DNA from: Anaerolineales bacterium
Lineage (GTDB): Bacteria > Chloroflexota > Anaerolineae > JAAEKA01
NCBI GenBank assembly: GCA_020634615.1
Contig: JACKBI010000012.1
Location: forward strand, 139,597 to 203,596
Reading direction: 5' to 3'
DNA: 64,000 nt
Shown: positions 53,228 to 61,889 of the stretch, one piece after another
Layout of the letters: every line of letters begins with the position of its first letter
Numbering within the stretch: the first letter of the stretch is position 1
The notes under the pieces: generated by a model
What the model was told of the DNA's origin: nothing
Database searches by the model: none
What the model saw: the letters and a program-made list of their open reading frames with translations, nothing else
Position numbers and translations under genes: made by a program

Positions 53228-54451
53228 ATGCGCAATACCCCCCGTCTTGCCTGGGTCATTCTGCTGATTTCGTTCTCGATCTGCCTGGTCCTGGTCGTGT
53301 CCGGGCCACTGGCAGCGCGCTGGTTTGTAGCGCACAGCGCGACTGATGAACCGGCCGTGCTGCGTGTCACCTCCGGCACGATGCTGCTGCTCGCCTCTCA
53401 ATTGGGCGATCCCATCGCCGTCGTGGACACGCGCAACGTCGAGTCGGGCACATTGATCCAGAGCGATCAGAGTTCCCAGGGACGCCTGTCATTTACCCTC
53501 AACGGGGCCGCGAACAGTCCGGAAGTTGCCACCGTCCAGATCTACCCGACCGCGCAAGTGGCGCTGGCACGCAACAACCAGCCGCGCTTCGGGTTGAGCC
53601 GCGACCCGCGCCGCATCACCATCGAAGTGCGCAACGGGCGGGTGCGCATCAACACCGCCGAAGTCATGCCCACCGGCCTGGAATTCACAGTGGTGACGCC
53701 GCAGTCGATGATCGATCTGGGGCCGGGCAGCTTTGCCGTGCAGGTCAGCAACGACGAGACGCTGGTGGTCTCGCGCTTCGGCGAGGCGACGGTGGAAGGC
53801 GAGGGTAAGGGGGTTGTCCTTACGGAGGGGGTTGGTACGACAGTCCGCACTGGCCAGCCTCCCGGTGAACCGGCGGTGACGGCTGACAACCTGATCGTCA
53901 ACGGCGATTTCGAGGAACCGCTGGGCCCGCCGGAGTGGCTGGTGACCCACTATCCCGAGGACGACCCCAGCGCCGGCCAGGCACAGATCGAGGCCGTCAG
54001 CGGGCGCAACGTGGTACGCTTCAGCCGCATCAACCAGCCCCCGACGCACACCGAGGTCGGCATCACCCAGGTGATCGCGCGCGACATTCTGGATTACGAG
54101 ATGGTCAACTTGCAGCTTGACGTGCAGTTACACTGGCAGAGTTTGCCAGGTGCTGGCGAGCAAAGCTCCGAGTTCCCCCTGATGTTCAGGCTGGACTATG
54201 AAGACGTCTATGGCAACCACCAGTTCTGGACCCACGGGTTTTATTACCGCGATCCACCGGACCAGTGGGTGGTCACCGGCGGCGAACAGATACCACAGGA
54301 CACCTGGTTTCCCTTCGAAAGTGGCAACCTGACCGAGCGCTTGCAGCTTCAGGGTCTGCCGCCGCCTGCCAAACTCAACTATCTCAAGATCTACGCCTCG
54401 GGCCACAACTACGACAGCATGGCTGCGGAGGTTCGCATCGTTGCCCGCTAG
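53228..54451 (+). CDS. FecR-like secreted/anchored protein with C-terminal beta-sandwich
   Basis: 407-aa protein with one N-terminal helix (residues 9-30), then a FecR-like beta domain (about 45-215; pattern VEVRNGRVRINTAE with F-T-V-V-T-P), then a region from about residue 220 reading LIVNGDFEEPLGPPEWLV, the usual opening of carbohydrate-binding-like modules, up to the C-terminus. No cytoplasmic sigma-regulatory domain is seen, so it is not a classical FecR anti-sigma factor. The position in the operon before a glycosyltransferase suggests a surface role. Confidence 0.75.
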   Translation: MRNTPRLAWVILLISFSICLVLVVSGPLAARWFVAHSATDEPAVLRVTSGTMLLLASQLGDPIAVVDTRNVESGTLIQSDQSSQGRLSFTLNGAANSPEVATVQIYPTAQVALARNNQPRFGLSRDPRRITIEVRNGRVRINTAEVMPTGLEFTVVTPQSMIDLGPGSFAVQVSNDETLVVSRFGEATVEGEGKGVVLTEGVGTTVRTGQPPGEPAVTADNLIVNGDFEEPLGPPEWLVTHYPEDDPSAGQAQIEAVSGRNVVRFSRINQPPTHTEVGITQVIARDILDYEMVNLQLDVQLHWQSLPGAGEQSSEFPLMFRLDYEDVYGNHQFWTHGFYYRDPPDQWVVTGGEQIPQDTWFPFESGNLTERLQLQGLPPPAKLNYLKIYASGHNYDSMAAEVRIVAR

Positions 54452-54464
54452 GAACGGTGGGGGT

Positions 54465-56261
54465 GTGTCGCCGGCCAGCGGCTGGTCGGTGCAGATAAGG
54501 CGCTGGCTGCCGTTGGCGGCCGTAATCCTTTACCTGGCGCTTGCGCTGCCACAGCTCAATCTGCCGGGATTGCACTACGACGAAGCCAAAGAGGCGGGCC
54601 TCAACGCGCTGGAGATGCTGCGCGCCCAGAACGTGCAGGCCTTCCGCTCGGCCGGCGTGCAGATCGGCCCCCTCTTCCTGCCGATCATGGTGCAGGACTA
54701 CATCGGCGCGCTGAACGTCTACCTGGCGCTGCCCTTTCTTGCCGCGCTGGGGGCGACCGTGACTGCACTGCGGCTGCTGGCCGTGGCCTGTGGTCTGGCG
54801 ACTCTGCTGCTGGCCTGGCAACTGGGCGACGAGTTGGGCAGGCTGGCAGGCAACCCGCGGCCCTGGACGGGTGGCATTGCCGCGCTGCTGCTGGCAGTCA
54901 GTCCCAGCTTCCTCTTCTGGAGTCGCCAGGGGATCTTCGTGACCAACATCGTGGTCACTCTGGCGGTCGCGACCGTCTGGGCCGTCACCCGCTGGCGACG
55001 CAGCGGCCGCGCCGGCTGGCTCTACAGCGCCGCGTTCCTGGCCGGTCTGGGACTGTGGACCAAGCTGCTGTTCGTCTGGGTTCTGGGCGCGTTGGTTGGC
55101 GTTGCAATCGTGGTATGGGTGGCAGGAAAGATCGGACGAAGGGGGAAAGAGGCAAGGAAGGGAAAGGATGGAAAGAAGGGAAACGAAGGAAAGGCGGAAA
55201 CCGTTCCCAGCCCCCAGCCCCTGGTCCCTAGACCCCAGACCTCAGACCCCACACCCCACACCCTACGCCCCATCCACTGGCTCATCGCCGCCCTCTGCTT
55301 CCTGCTGGGAGTGTCGCCGCTGATCCTCTTCAATCAACAGACGAGCGGCACCCTGAACGCAGTTTTCGGCAACCTGGGACAGAGCTATTACGGCGTCAAC
55401 AACGCCGATTTCTTCGCCAACCTGAGCGCGCGCGTCGGGCAACTGGTGACGTTGTTGCGCGGCGACCATTTCTGGTATCTGGGCGGGCCGTTTGCCAACG
55501 GGTGGGCAGCGCCGCTGGCCGCCGGCCTGATCACAGTCGCCGTCGTCGCTGCCGTGACCACCCTGCGTCGCCGCGGACAAACGAACGCCGGAGCGGTTCT
55601 GGGCATGGCGCTGCTTTTCGTGGTGCTGCTGGTTCTGCAATCCAGCTTCACCGTCTCGGATCTGTTCATCACCCACGACGCGATCGTGCAGCCCTTTCTG
55701 CTGCTGCTGGTCGCGCTGGCCGTAGAGGTGCTGTTGTTGGCGACGCGCGGCGTTGAGGGATCTGCTGCTGGAGGCCGCGCCTGGCGGGTCGTGGCTGCGC
55801 TGGCCGTGCTGGCGTTGACAGCGTGGCTGGCCGGCGACCTGCGCGCCGACGTGCGCTATCACCGTGCGCTGGCGGAGACCGGCGGCCATGCCACCCATTC
55901 CGATGCTGTGCAGCGTCTGGCCGACTGGCTCGATCAGGAGAACGCTGCGCAGCCGCTGGCGCTGGATTGGGGCATCGATGCGCCGGTGCGCTACCTGACC
56001 GGCAACCGGGTTCAGCCGCTGGAGGTGTTCGGCTATGAGCGCATCGGTGAGCCGGACGCCGGATTTGTGGGCCGAATCGAACCGTTGCTGGACGACCCCG
56101 GCCGGTTGGTCGTGCTGCACACCGATCAGGACACGGTCTTCCAGGGGCGGCGCGCCGCGCTGGAAGCGCTGGCCGGGCAGCGCGGCCGCATCGTCGAGGA
56201 AGTTGCGACGTTCAATGAACGTAACGGCAGCCCGGTGTTCGTAGTCTTGCGCCTGCGGTAA
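54465..56261 (+). CDS. GT39/PMT-like membrane glycosyltransferase with internal low-complexity insert
   Basis: 598-aa GT-C protein with about ten helices. After the first helix comes LNLPGLHYDEAKEAGLNALE, with the catalytic acidic pair of the family (YDEA). Between residues 224 and 267 there is a foreign-looking insert: a Lys/Gly-rich part (GRRGKEARKGKDGKKGNEGK) followed by a Pro-rich part (PSPQPLVPRPQTSDPTPHTL). This corresponds to the purine/pyrimidine tract at 55135-55267. The C-terminal 130 residues are extracytoplasmic. GTG at 54465 is preferred (AGGA 11 nt before); a TTG at 54441 would overlap the previous gene. Confidence 0.8.
   Translation: MSPASGWSVQIRRWLPLAAVILYLALALPQLNLPGLHYDEAKEAGLNALEMLRAQNVQAFRSAGVQIGPLFLPIMVQDYIGALNVYLALPFLAALGATVTALRLLAVACGLATLLLAWQLGDELGRLAGNPRPWTGGIAALLLAVSPSFLFWSRQGIFVTNIVVTLAVATVWAVTRWRRSGRAGWLYSAAFLAGLGLWTKLLFVWVLGALVGVAIVVWVAGKIGRRGKEARKGKDGKKGNEGKAETVPSPQPLVPRPQTSDPTPHTLRPIHWLIAALCFLLGVSPLILFNQQTSGTLNAVFGNLGQSYYGVNNADFFANLSARVGQLVTLLRGDHFWYLGGPFANGWAAPLAAGLITVAVVAAVTTLRRRGQTNAGAVLGMALLFVVLLVLQSSFTVSDLFITHDAIVQPFLLLLVALAVEVLLLATRGVEGSAAGGRAWRVVAALAVLALTAWLAGDLRADVRYHRALAETGGHATHSDAVQRLADWLDQENAAQPLALDWGIDAPVRYLTGNRVQPLEVFGYERIGEPDAGFVGRIEPLLDDPGRLVVLHTDQDTVFQGRRAALEALAGQRGRIVEEVATFNERNGSPVFVVLRLR
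55135..55267 (+). repeat. in-frame purine-then-pyrimidine tract inside the GT39 gene
   Basis: About 60 nt of almost pure G/A (such as GGGAAAGAGGCAAGGAAGGG) is followed by about 70 nt rich in C/T (CCCCAGACCTCAGACCCCAC). It lies in a cytoplasmic loop of the encoded protein and keeps frame. Composition differs sharply from the neighbours, so it probably came from slippage or repeat insertion. Confidence 0.7.
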
Positions 56262-56266
56262 TCGGG

Positions 56267-56368
56267 ACGCGCCGTCCACGAATGCTGTCGCACGCGAATA
56301 CACGAATTGCGTACCCGCATTCCGGTATTCGTGTATTCGTGATCGCGTAGCATTCGTGGACGGCGCGT
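56267..56368. repeat. 102-bp nested palindrome (CACGAATGCT ends)
   Basis: Outer arms 56267-56286 and 56349-56368 are perfect 20-bp complements; inner arms CGAATACACGAAT and ATTCGTGTATTCG (about 56295-56307 and 56327-56339) form a second stem. It is placed between convergent genes. Confidence 0.85.
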
Positions 56369-56376
56369 TTTTGCAG

Positions 56377-56411
56377 CAAAAACAGCCCCGCTCGATCAGA
56401 GCGGGGCTGTT
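56377..56411 (-). terminator. Rho-independent terminator of the KorAB operon
   Basis: AACAGCCCCGCT (56381-56392) and AGCGGGGCTGTT (56400-56411) form a 12-bp stem; on the minus strand TTTTTGC follows. It lies 37 nt after the beta-subunit stop. Confidence 0.8.
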
Positions 56412-56447
56412 GGATGTCACAGAGAGCGGGCCGACTAATTGCCTGGT

Positions 56448-57512
56448 CTATTCGCCCTGAAACTGATGGTGGCCGTTGTGACCATTGTGGCTGCTGTCGG
56501 CAACGGTCCAGATCTCGTCGTCGGCGCCGTAGAGATCCTGCAGGCGACCCACGCCCTTTGCCTTCTGCGCCTGATGCACCTGGTTGATCACGCCCTGTTC
56601 GTAGGAGACGTGATCCACGTCGCGGAACACACCCATGGGCACCGGGAACTCAGGATTGACCAGCCGGCTCAGCATGAACGCCATGCTCGGGGTCTCCAGA
56701 TGCTCGTCATGCACCAGCAGATCTTCCGGGCTGTACTCGTCCAGCGAGACAACTTCAGGAGCAAAGCAGCTTCCCATGCGGATGCCCTTATCGCTGTTCT
56801 TGCCAAAGATCATGGGCTTGCCATGCTCCAGCAGCAGCCGGTTATCATCCTTGGTGCCGCGGTCGGTGACGTCCGAGAACGTGCCGTCGTTGAAAATCAG
56901 ACAGTTCTGATAGATCTCAACGAACGATGTGCCCTTGTGCGCCGCGGCCCGGCGCAGGACCTCGCCCATGTGCTTCTGCTCGATATCGACCGTGCGCGCC
57001 ACAAAGGTTGCCTCGGATGCCAGCGCCACGCTGATAGGATTGAAGGGGCTCTCGAGCGACCCCATGGGCGATGACTTCGTGCGGGTGCCCGGCAACGACG
57101 TGGGCGAATACTGCCCCTTGGTCAGGCCGTAGATGCGGTTGTTGAACAGGATGATGTTTAGGTCGATGTTGCGCCGCATGGCATGGATCAGGTGATTGCC
57201 GCCGATGGACAGGCCGTCGCCGTCGCCGGTGATGACAAACACAGTCAGATCGGGATTAGCCAGCTTGAGGCCGGTGGCCAGCGTCGGAGCGCGCCCGTGG
57301 ATGCTGTGGATGCCGAAAGTATCCATGTAATACGGGAAGCGGCTGGAGCAGCCGATGCCCGAGATAAACACGATATTCTCGCGCGGGATGCCCAACTCCG
57401 GCATGACTTTCTGCATCTGGGCCAGGATTGCATAGTCGCCACAACCGGGGCACCAGCGCACAGCCTGGTCAGAGACAAAGTCTTTGCGTGTCAGTTGAAT
57501 CGTGTCACTCAT
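56448..57512 (-). CDS. korB: 2-oxoacid:ferredoxin oxidoreductase, beta subunit (KorB-like)
   Basis: 354-aa TPP subunit: CPGCGDYAILAQMQKVM near the N-terminus, GIGCSSRFPYYMDTFGIHS, TPP/Mg motif VITGDGDGLSIGGNHLIHAM and NNRIYGLTKGQYSPTS. It matches the two-subunit 2-oxoglutarate/2-oxoacid:ferredoxin oxidoreductases of aerobic and facultative organisms. It overlaps the alpha gene by 8 nt (57505-57512), so translation is coupled. Confidence 0.93.
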   Translation of the reverse strand: MSDTIQLTRKDFVSDQAVRWCPGCGDYAILAQMQKVMPELGIPRENIVFISGIGCSSRFPYYMDTFGIHSIHGRAPTLATGLKLANPDLTVFVITGDGDGLSIGGNHLIHAMRRNIDLNIILFNNRIYGLTKGQYSPTSLPGTRTKSSPMGSLESPFNPISVALASEATFVARTVDIEQKHMGEVLRRAAAHKGTSFVEIYQNCLIFNDGTFSDVTDRGTKDDNRLLLEHGKPMIFGKNSDKGIRMGSCFAPEVVSLDEYSPEDLLVHDEHLETPSMAFMLSRLVNPEFPVPMGVFRDVDHVSYEQGVINQVHQAQKAKGVGRLQDLYGADDEIWTVADSSHNGHNGHHQFQGE

Positions 57513-59397
57513 TGTTTCCTCCGCCTAGTCCTGCCGTACTGAGAATCTCGTCGATCTTGCTGTCAAGTTCGCTGATCTTGAACGGACGGCCGCGTACCTT
57601 GGGCATGGAAATCACCGGTTTCAGGTAGCGGGCCTTGAGCAGCATGGCAAGCTGGCCCATGTTCATTTCCGGCACAAGGATATTGTCGAAACGCTCCATG
57701 ATCTCGCCCAGGTTGCGCGGGAAGGGGTTCAAGTGGCGCAGATGCACCGCACCGACTGACTGCCCCGCCTTGTTAGCCCGGTCAACTGCCTGATGGATCG
57801 CGCCGTAGGAACTGCCCCAGCCGATCACCAGCAAATCGCCCTCTTGTGCGCCGAACACTTCCAGCGGCTCGATCCAGTCGGCCAGCTTCGCCACCTTCGC
57901 TGCCCGGTCACGGATCATGCGGTCGTGATGTTCCGGCACGTAGGACACATTGCCGGTGCCCGGAGCCTTGGCCAGACCGCCGATGCGGTGTTCCAGACCG
58001 GCGGTTCCGGGGATTGCCCAGGGACGACCAAATGTTTCAGGATCGCGACCGTAGGGCAGGAACTCGCTGCCGTTCTGTTCCGCCGATGCACTCGGGTGAG
58101 TCACAACGATCTTTTCGAATTCGTCAGGATCGGGCAGCGGCCACGGTTCAGCGCTGTTCGCGAGATAGCCGTCAGACAGGACAAGCACCGGCGACATCGT
58201 GCGAACGGCGATGCGGAAGGCCTCGACGGCGATCCTGAAGCAGTCGGCCGGCGACTGAGGCGCCAGCACCGGGATCGGACTTTCACCGTTGCGGCCAAAC
58301 ATGGCCTGCAACAGGTCGGACTGCTCTGGTTTGGTGGGCATGCCCGTGCTGGGACCGCCGCGTTGTACGTCGATGATCACCATGGGCAGCTCCAGCACGA
58401 TGGCCAGATTGATGGCCTCGCTCTTCAGAGCCAGGCCGGGGCCGCTGGTGCCGGTGGCGGCAAACGCGCCGCCGAAAGCAGCGCCAATGGTCGCACCCAT
58501 GGCGGCGATTTCATCCTCGGCCTGGAAGGTGCGCACATCGTAATGCTTCAGACCGGCCAGGAAATGCAAAATGTCGGTGGCCGGGGTGATGGGATAGGTG
58601 CAATAGACCAGCGGCTTCTCGGCCAGCTGGGCCGCCGTCACCAAGCCCAGTGCGGTCGCTTCGTTGCCGGTGACCTTGCGGTAGTTGCCCGGCGGCAGCT
58701 CGGCCGGCTTGATCTTGTAGCGGGTCGAGAACGCCTCGGTGGTGTCGCCGAAATGATAGCCGGACTCCAGTGCGCGCCGGTTTGCCTGCTGCACAGGCGG
58801 CTTCTTGGCAAACTTCTCGTCGATCCAGTTCAGCGTGTTATCCAGCGGCCGGTCGTAGATCCAGAAGGTCAGACCAAGGGCAAAGAAGTTGCGTGAACGA
58901 TCAACTTCCTTGGTAGACAGCCCCTCGATGTCCTCAACCGCGTACCGGTTGAGCATGGTAATCGGCACTTTGTGAACGTGGAAGTTGCGCAGTGTGCCAT
59001 CTTCCAACGGATTGGAGTCGTACTCAGCCTTGCGCAGATTGCCGGCGGTGAACTCGTCGGTGTTGATGATGATCGTTCCGCCCGGTGTCATATCGGGCAG
59101 GCTGGCCTTCAGGGCCGCCGGATTCATTGCCACCAGAACCTGGGGCTCATCTCCCGGTGTTAGAATGTCCTGGCTTGCCAGATGAACCTGAAAACCGCTC
59201 ACACCGGCCGGGGTGCCCGCCGGCGCGCGGATCTCTGCCGGATAGTCGGGCAACGTGCTGATGTCGTTGCCAAAAATCGCGGCAGTGTTTGTAAACTGCG
59301 TGCCGGTGAGCTGCATACCGTCGCCGGAGTCGCCCGCAAAGCGGATGACAACCTCTTCGATCTCCTCAACATGCACCGGCTTGAGTCTCTCAGCCAT
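57505..59397 (-). CDS. korA: 2-oxoacid:ferredoxin oxidoreductase, gamma-alpha fusion subunit (KorA-like)
   Basis: 630-aa fusion: residues 1-190 are the gamma domain (IRFAGDSGDGMQLTGTQF, PDYPAEIRAPAGT) and residues from about 225 on are the alpha domain (YCTYPITPATDILHFLAG, GTSGPGLALKSEAINLAI, QRGGPSTGMPTKPEQSDL). The mix of domains is that of KorA in the two-subunit enzymes. With KorB it converts a 2-oxoacid (2-oxoglutarate is usual) and CoA to acyl-CoA with ferredoxin reduction. TAAGGAGAAAAGC precedes the ATG. Confidence 0.93.
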   Translation of the reverse strand: MAERLKPVHVEEIEEVVIRFAGDSGDGMQLTGTQFTNTAAIFGNDISTLPDYPAEIRAPAGTPAGVSGFQVHLASQDILTPGDEPQVLVAMNPAALKASLPDMTPGGTIIINTDEFTAGNLRKAEYDSNPLEDGTLRNFHVHKVPITMLNRYAVEDIEGLSTKEVDRSRNFFALGLTFWIYDRPLDNTLNWIDEKFAKKPPVQQANRRALESGYHFGDTTEAFSTRYKIKPAELPPGNYRKVTGNEATALGLVTAAQLAEKPLVYCTYPITPATDILHFLAGLKHYDVRTFQAEDEIAAMGATIGAAFGGAFAATGTSGPGLALKSEAINLAIVLELPMVIIDVQRGGPSTGMPTKPEQSDLLQAMFGRNGESPIPVLAPQSPADCFRIAVEAFRIAVRTMSPVLVLSDGYLANSAEPWPLPDPDEFEKIVVTHPSASAEQNGSEFLPYGRDPETFGRPWAIPGTAGLEHRIGGLAKAPGTGNVSYVPEHHDRMIRDRAAKVAKLADWIEPLEVFGAQEGDLLVIGWGSSYGAIHQAVDRANKAGQSVGAVHLRHLNPFPRNLGEIMERFDNILVPEMNMGQLAMLLKARYLKPVISMPKVRGRPFKISELDSKIDEILSTAGLGGGNNE

Positions 59398-59722
59398 GCT
59401 TTTCTCCTTACAAGGTCACAGAAGCAAAATGGAGCAGGCACAATGAAACGCGCCTGCACCTGGTATCTGTTATACCACAACCTACTGGCTGTGTCTGATC
59501 AATACTTACAATCCGCCCCTCGCCGCGCAACTCCCGAAGGAAAAGAATCCGGCCAATGGGCCGGTTCCTTGTCTAAAAGGCTGGCGCACATGGCCAGTAA
59601 TTGGCGAGCGTTGGTACCAGTCGCGAGTATAGCACGCAACCATAAGGGTGTCAAAGCTATTGGCTCGTTTGCGCCCGCGGCTCGTTGACAAAGCCGCGCG
59701 CGTGTGTTACAACTAGGCCACC
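59398..59722. other. intergenic region between divergent KorAB and antiporter genes
   Basis: 325 nt with the KorA promoter (59469-59497) and a short hairpin, CCGGCCAATGGGCCGG (about 59549-59564), whose minus-strand side is followed by ATTCTTTTCC and looks terminator-like. No gene seen and no clear promoter for the antiporter. Confidence 0.5.
59469..59497 (-). promoter_or_regulatory. promoter of the KorAB operon
   Basis: Minus strand CAGACA (59497-59492), 17-nt spacer, TATAAC (59474-59469), about 72 nt before the start codon. Confidence 0.55.
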
Positions 59723-61354
59723 ATGCTGCACAACATCCTGGCCCAGGCCGAATCCGAACCCACCTTGATTCAGGTCGAAATCGTCTTTGTCGTGCTGCTG
59801 TTGATCATCACCGCAGTGGCGCTGTTGGTACGCAAGGTGCGTATTCCCTACACCGTGGCATTGGTAGTCGTCGGGCTTATCCTGGCGATTCTGCCCACCG
59901 AGGGGATACTGGCGCCCAGCGCGCTCTCGCTGAACGACGCAATGGCCAGCGAGCTGATTCTGGCGCTGCTGGTGCCGCCGCTGATCTTCGAGGCGGCGCT
60001 GCGGCTGAACCTGAAGACACTGCGCAAGGAGTCGCTACCTATCTTCCTGCTGGCCGTGCCGGGGGTGCTGATCGCGGCTTTGCTGGTGGGTAACGTGGTC
60101 AGTTTCGCGTTGGGTATTCCCATCGCCATCGCAATTGCCTTTGGTGCGCTGATCTCCGCCACCGATCCGGTCGCTGTCATCTCCTTTTTTCGTACCCTGG
60201 GCGTGGATAAGCGTCTCTCCATCCTGATCGAGGGGGAGAGTCTGATCAACGACGGCGTGGCGGTGGTGCTGTTTTCCATGGCGCTGGCTGCCGCCGGCAC
60301 TGCGGCCGTTCAGCCAACCGTGGCGGAAGGTCTGGTGGAGTTTGTCCGCGTCGCCGGCGGCGGCCTTCTGGTGGGCGTGGCGACAGGCTTCCTGGCGGCG
60401 CAGATCATCAGCCGCCTGGACGACCGGCTGGTGGAGACCACCCTGACGCTGACGCTTGCCATCGGCTCGTTTGTCGTCGCCGAAAGGTTGCACGTCAGCG
60501 GTATCCTGGCGGTGCTGAGCGCCGGGCTGGTCATCGGCAGCCTGGATCTGCAGAAACTCTCCCCCACCACCCGCATCACGCTCTACAACTTTTGGGATCT
60601 GCTGGCATTTCTGGCCAACTCGGCAGTCTTCCTGCTGCTGGGGCTGGAGATCAACATCGCTCGTCTGGCGGAGAACCTTCCCGTGGTGGTGCTGGCTGTG
60701 GTGGCCATTCTGTTGAGCCGCGCGGTGGTCGTGTACAGCATGACCTGGATCAGCTCGCGGGTCAGCGATCCGATTCCAATGCGCTACCGTCATGTGATGT
60801 TCTGGGGTGGGTTGCGCGGCGCAGTCAGCCTGGCGCTGGCGCTTAGCCTGACGGTGCCGGGCACAGAGCAACTGCGCACGATGACCTTCGGTGTGGTGCT
60901 GTTCACGCTGCTGGTGCAGGGCTTGACTATCGAACCGCTGATCAAGCGTTTGGGGTTGGCCAAGATCTCGCGTTCGGCCGAACAGCAGCGACAGTTGGCC
61001 CAGTTGATGATGTTGCGCGCCAGCCGGCGCGAGCTGGATACGTTGCAAGAAGATGGCTTGCTTGCCCAGCCGACCTGGCAGGCCATCACCGACATGACGG
61101 AAGAGCATATGCAATCCGTGCTGCACAATCACCCCGAACTGGAGCGGACTGTGCTGGTGGAGGCGCGCCAGGATTTGTTGCGGGCGAAACGCAACGCGCT
61201 GGCGGAAGCGCTGCACCTGAGCGTGATCAGCGAAGAGGTCTACCGCGAGCAGTTGGGCCAGTTGGACCGCCAACTGTTGATCTGGGAACGGTTCGGTGAG
61301 TACGCCGACCGGCCCTGGCATACCGGCAGTGTTGCCGAGACCAGGGGCGAGTGA
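59723..61354 (+). CDS. Na+/H+ antiporter, CPA1 family (NhaP-like)
   Basis: 543-aa transporter with about 12-13 helices to residue 410 and a cytoplasmic tail of some 130 residues. The ion-site motifs are SATDPVAVISFFRTLGVDKR and IEGESLINDGVAVVLFS, with the ND pair; a later landmark is MFWGGLRGAVSLALALSL. It exchanges Na+ (or K+) for H+. The universal stress gene at 61363 starts 8 nt after its stop; a stress protein next to an antiporter often has a regulatory link (inference). Confidence 0.92.
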   Translation: MLHNILAQAESEPTLIQVEIVFVVLLLIITAVALLVRKVRIPYTVALVVVGLILAILPTEGILAPSALSLNDAMASELILALLVPPLIFEAALRLNLKTLRKESLPIFLLAVPGVLIAALLVGNVVSFALGIPIAIAIAFGALISATDPVAVISFFRTLGVDKRLSILIEGESLINDGVAVVLFSMALAAAGTAAVQPTVAEGLVEFVRVAGGGLLVGVATGFLAAQIISRLDDRLVETTLTLTLAIGSFVVAERLHVSGILAVLSAGLVIGSLDLQKLSPTTRITLYNFWDLLAFLANSAVFLLLGLEINIARLAENLPVVVLAVVAILLSRAVVVYSMTWISSRVSDPIPMRYRHVMFWGGLRGAVSLALALSLTVPGTEQLRTMTFGVVLFTLLVQGLTIEPLIKRLGLAKISRSAEQQRQLAQLMMLRASRRELDTLQEDGLLAQPTWQAITDMTEEHMQSVLHNHPELERTVLVEARQDLLRAKRNALAEALHLSVISEEVYREQLGQLDRQLLIWERFGEYADRPWHTGSVAETRGE

Positions 61355-61362
61355 GGCAAGCC

Positions 61363-61770
61363 ATGGGTGTCATTCTTTGCGCAACAGGCAACGGTCCGCA
61401 GAGCCGTTTGGTGCAGACGGCTGCGGTGGAGGCGGCGCTTGCCCGCAACAAGTCACTGGTCCTGCTGCATGTGGTTGACCTGCGCCAGTTGGGTGAGCTG
61501 GAGGAGTCGCTGTTGCCGGCGGCGCGGACCGAGATGGCCTGGCTTGGCGAGGCCGTTCTGCGGCTGGCCGAAGATCGCGCCCAGCGGCGCGGTGTGCAAA
61601 CCGACAGCGTCATCCTCTATGGCAACGTCTGTGACGCGCTGGAGGACTACATGCGCGCCCACCCTGCCGATTTGCTGCTGATGGGCGAAGCCACCAGCGA
61701 CGAGATCACCACGTTTGCCCGTCACGTGCGCGACGATCTGGGCGTAGAGGTGGAGTTCGTGGCGGGGTAG
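61363..61770 (+). CDS. universal stress protein-like
   Basis: 135-aa protein of the UspA fold: VILCATGNGPQSRLVQTAA at the N-terminus and ILYGNVCDALEDYMRAHPADLLLMGEA in the middle. The C-terminal G-x2-G-x9-G-S ATP motif is not present, so it is of the non-ATP-binding type. ATG at 61363 follows GAGG 7 nt upstream; a GTG at 61351 overlaps the antiporter stop. Its own stop TAG (61768-61770) is in the left end of a REP-like element. Confidence 0.85.
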   Translation: MGVILCATGNGPQSRLVQTAAVEAALARNKSLVLLHVVDLRQLGELEESLLPAARTEMAWLGEAVLRLAEDRAQRRGVQTDSVILYGNVCDALEDYMRAHPADLLLMGEATSDEITTFARHVRDDLGVEVEFVAG

Positions 61771-61867
61771 GGCGATGCATTCCCCGGCGATTTCCCGTCG
61801 GACAGCCAATGCGGTCCCGACGGACGGCCCTGACCAAAGGCAATGCGTGCGGGGAACACATCGTCCC
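61767..61867. repeat. degenerate REP-like unit 5' of the transposase
   Basis: Begins GTAGGGCGATGCATTCCCC and ends GGGGAACACATCGTCCC, imperfect inverted ends. The interior contains CAATGCGGTCCCGACGGACG, which closely matches the units inside the transposase gene (62201-62268, 62288-62358). It covers the stop codon of the universal stress gene and ends 12 nt before the transposase ribosome-binding site. Confidence 0.8.
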
Positions 61868-61889
61868 AACAAGATATCAGGAGACGATC

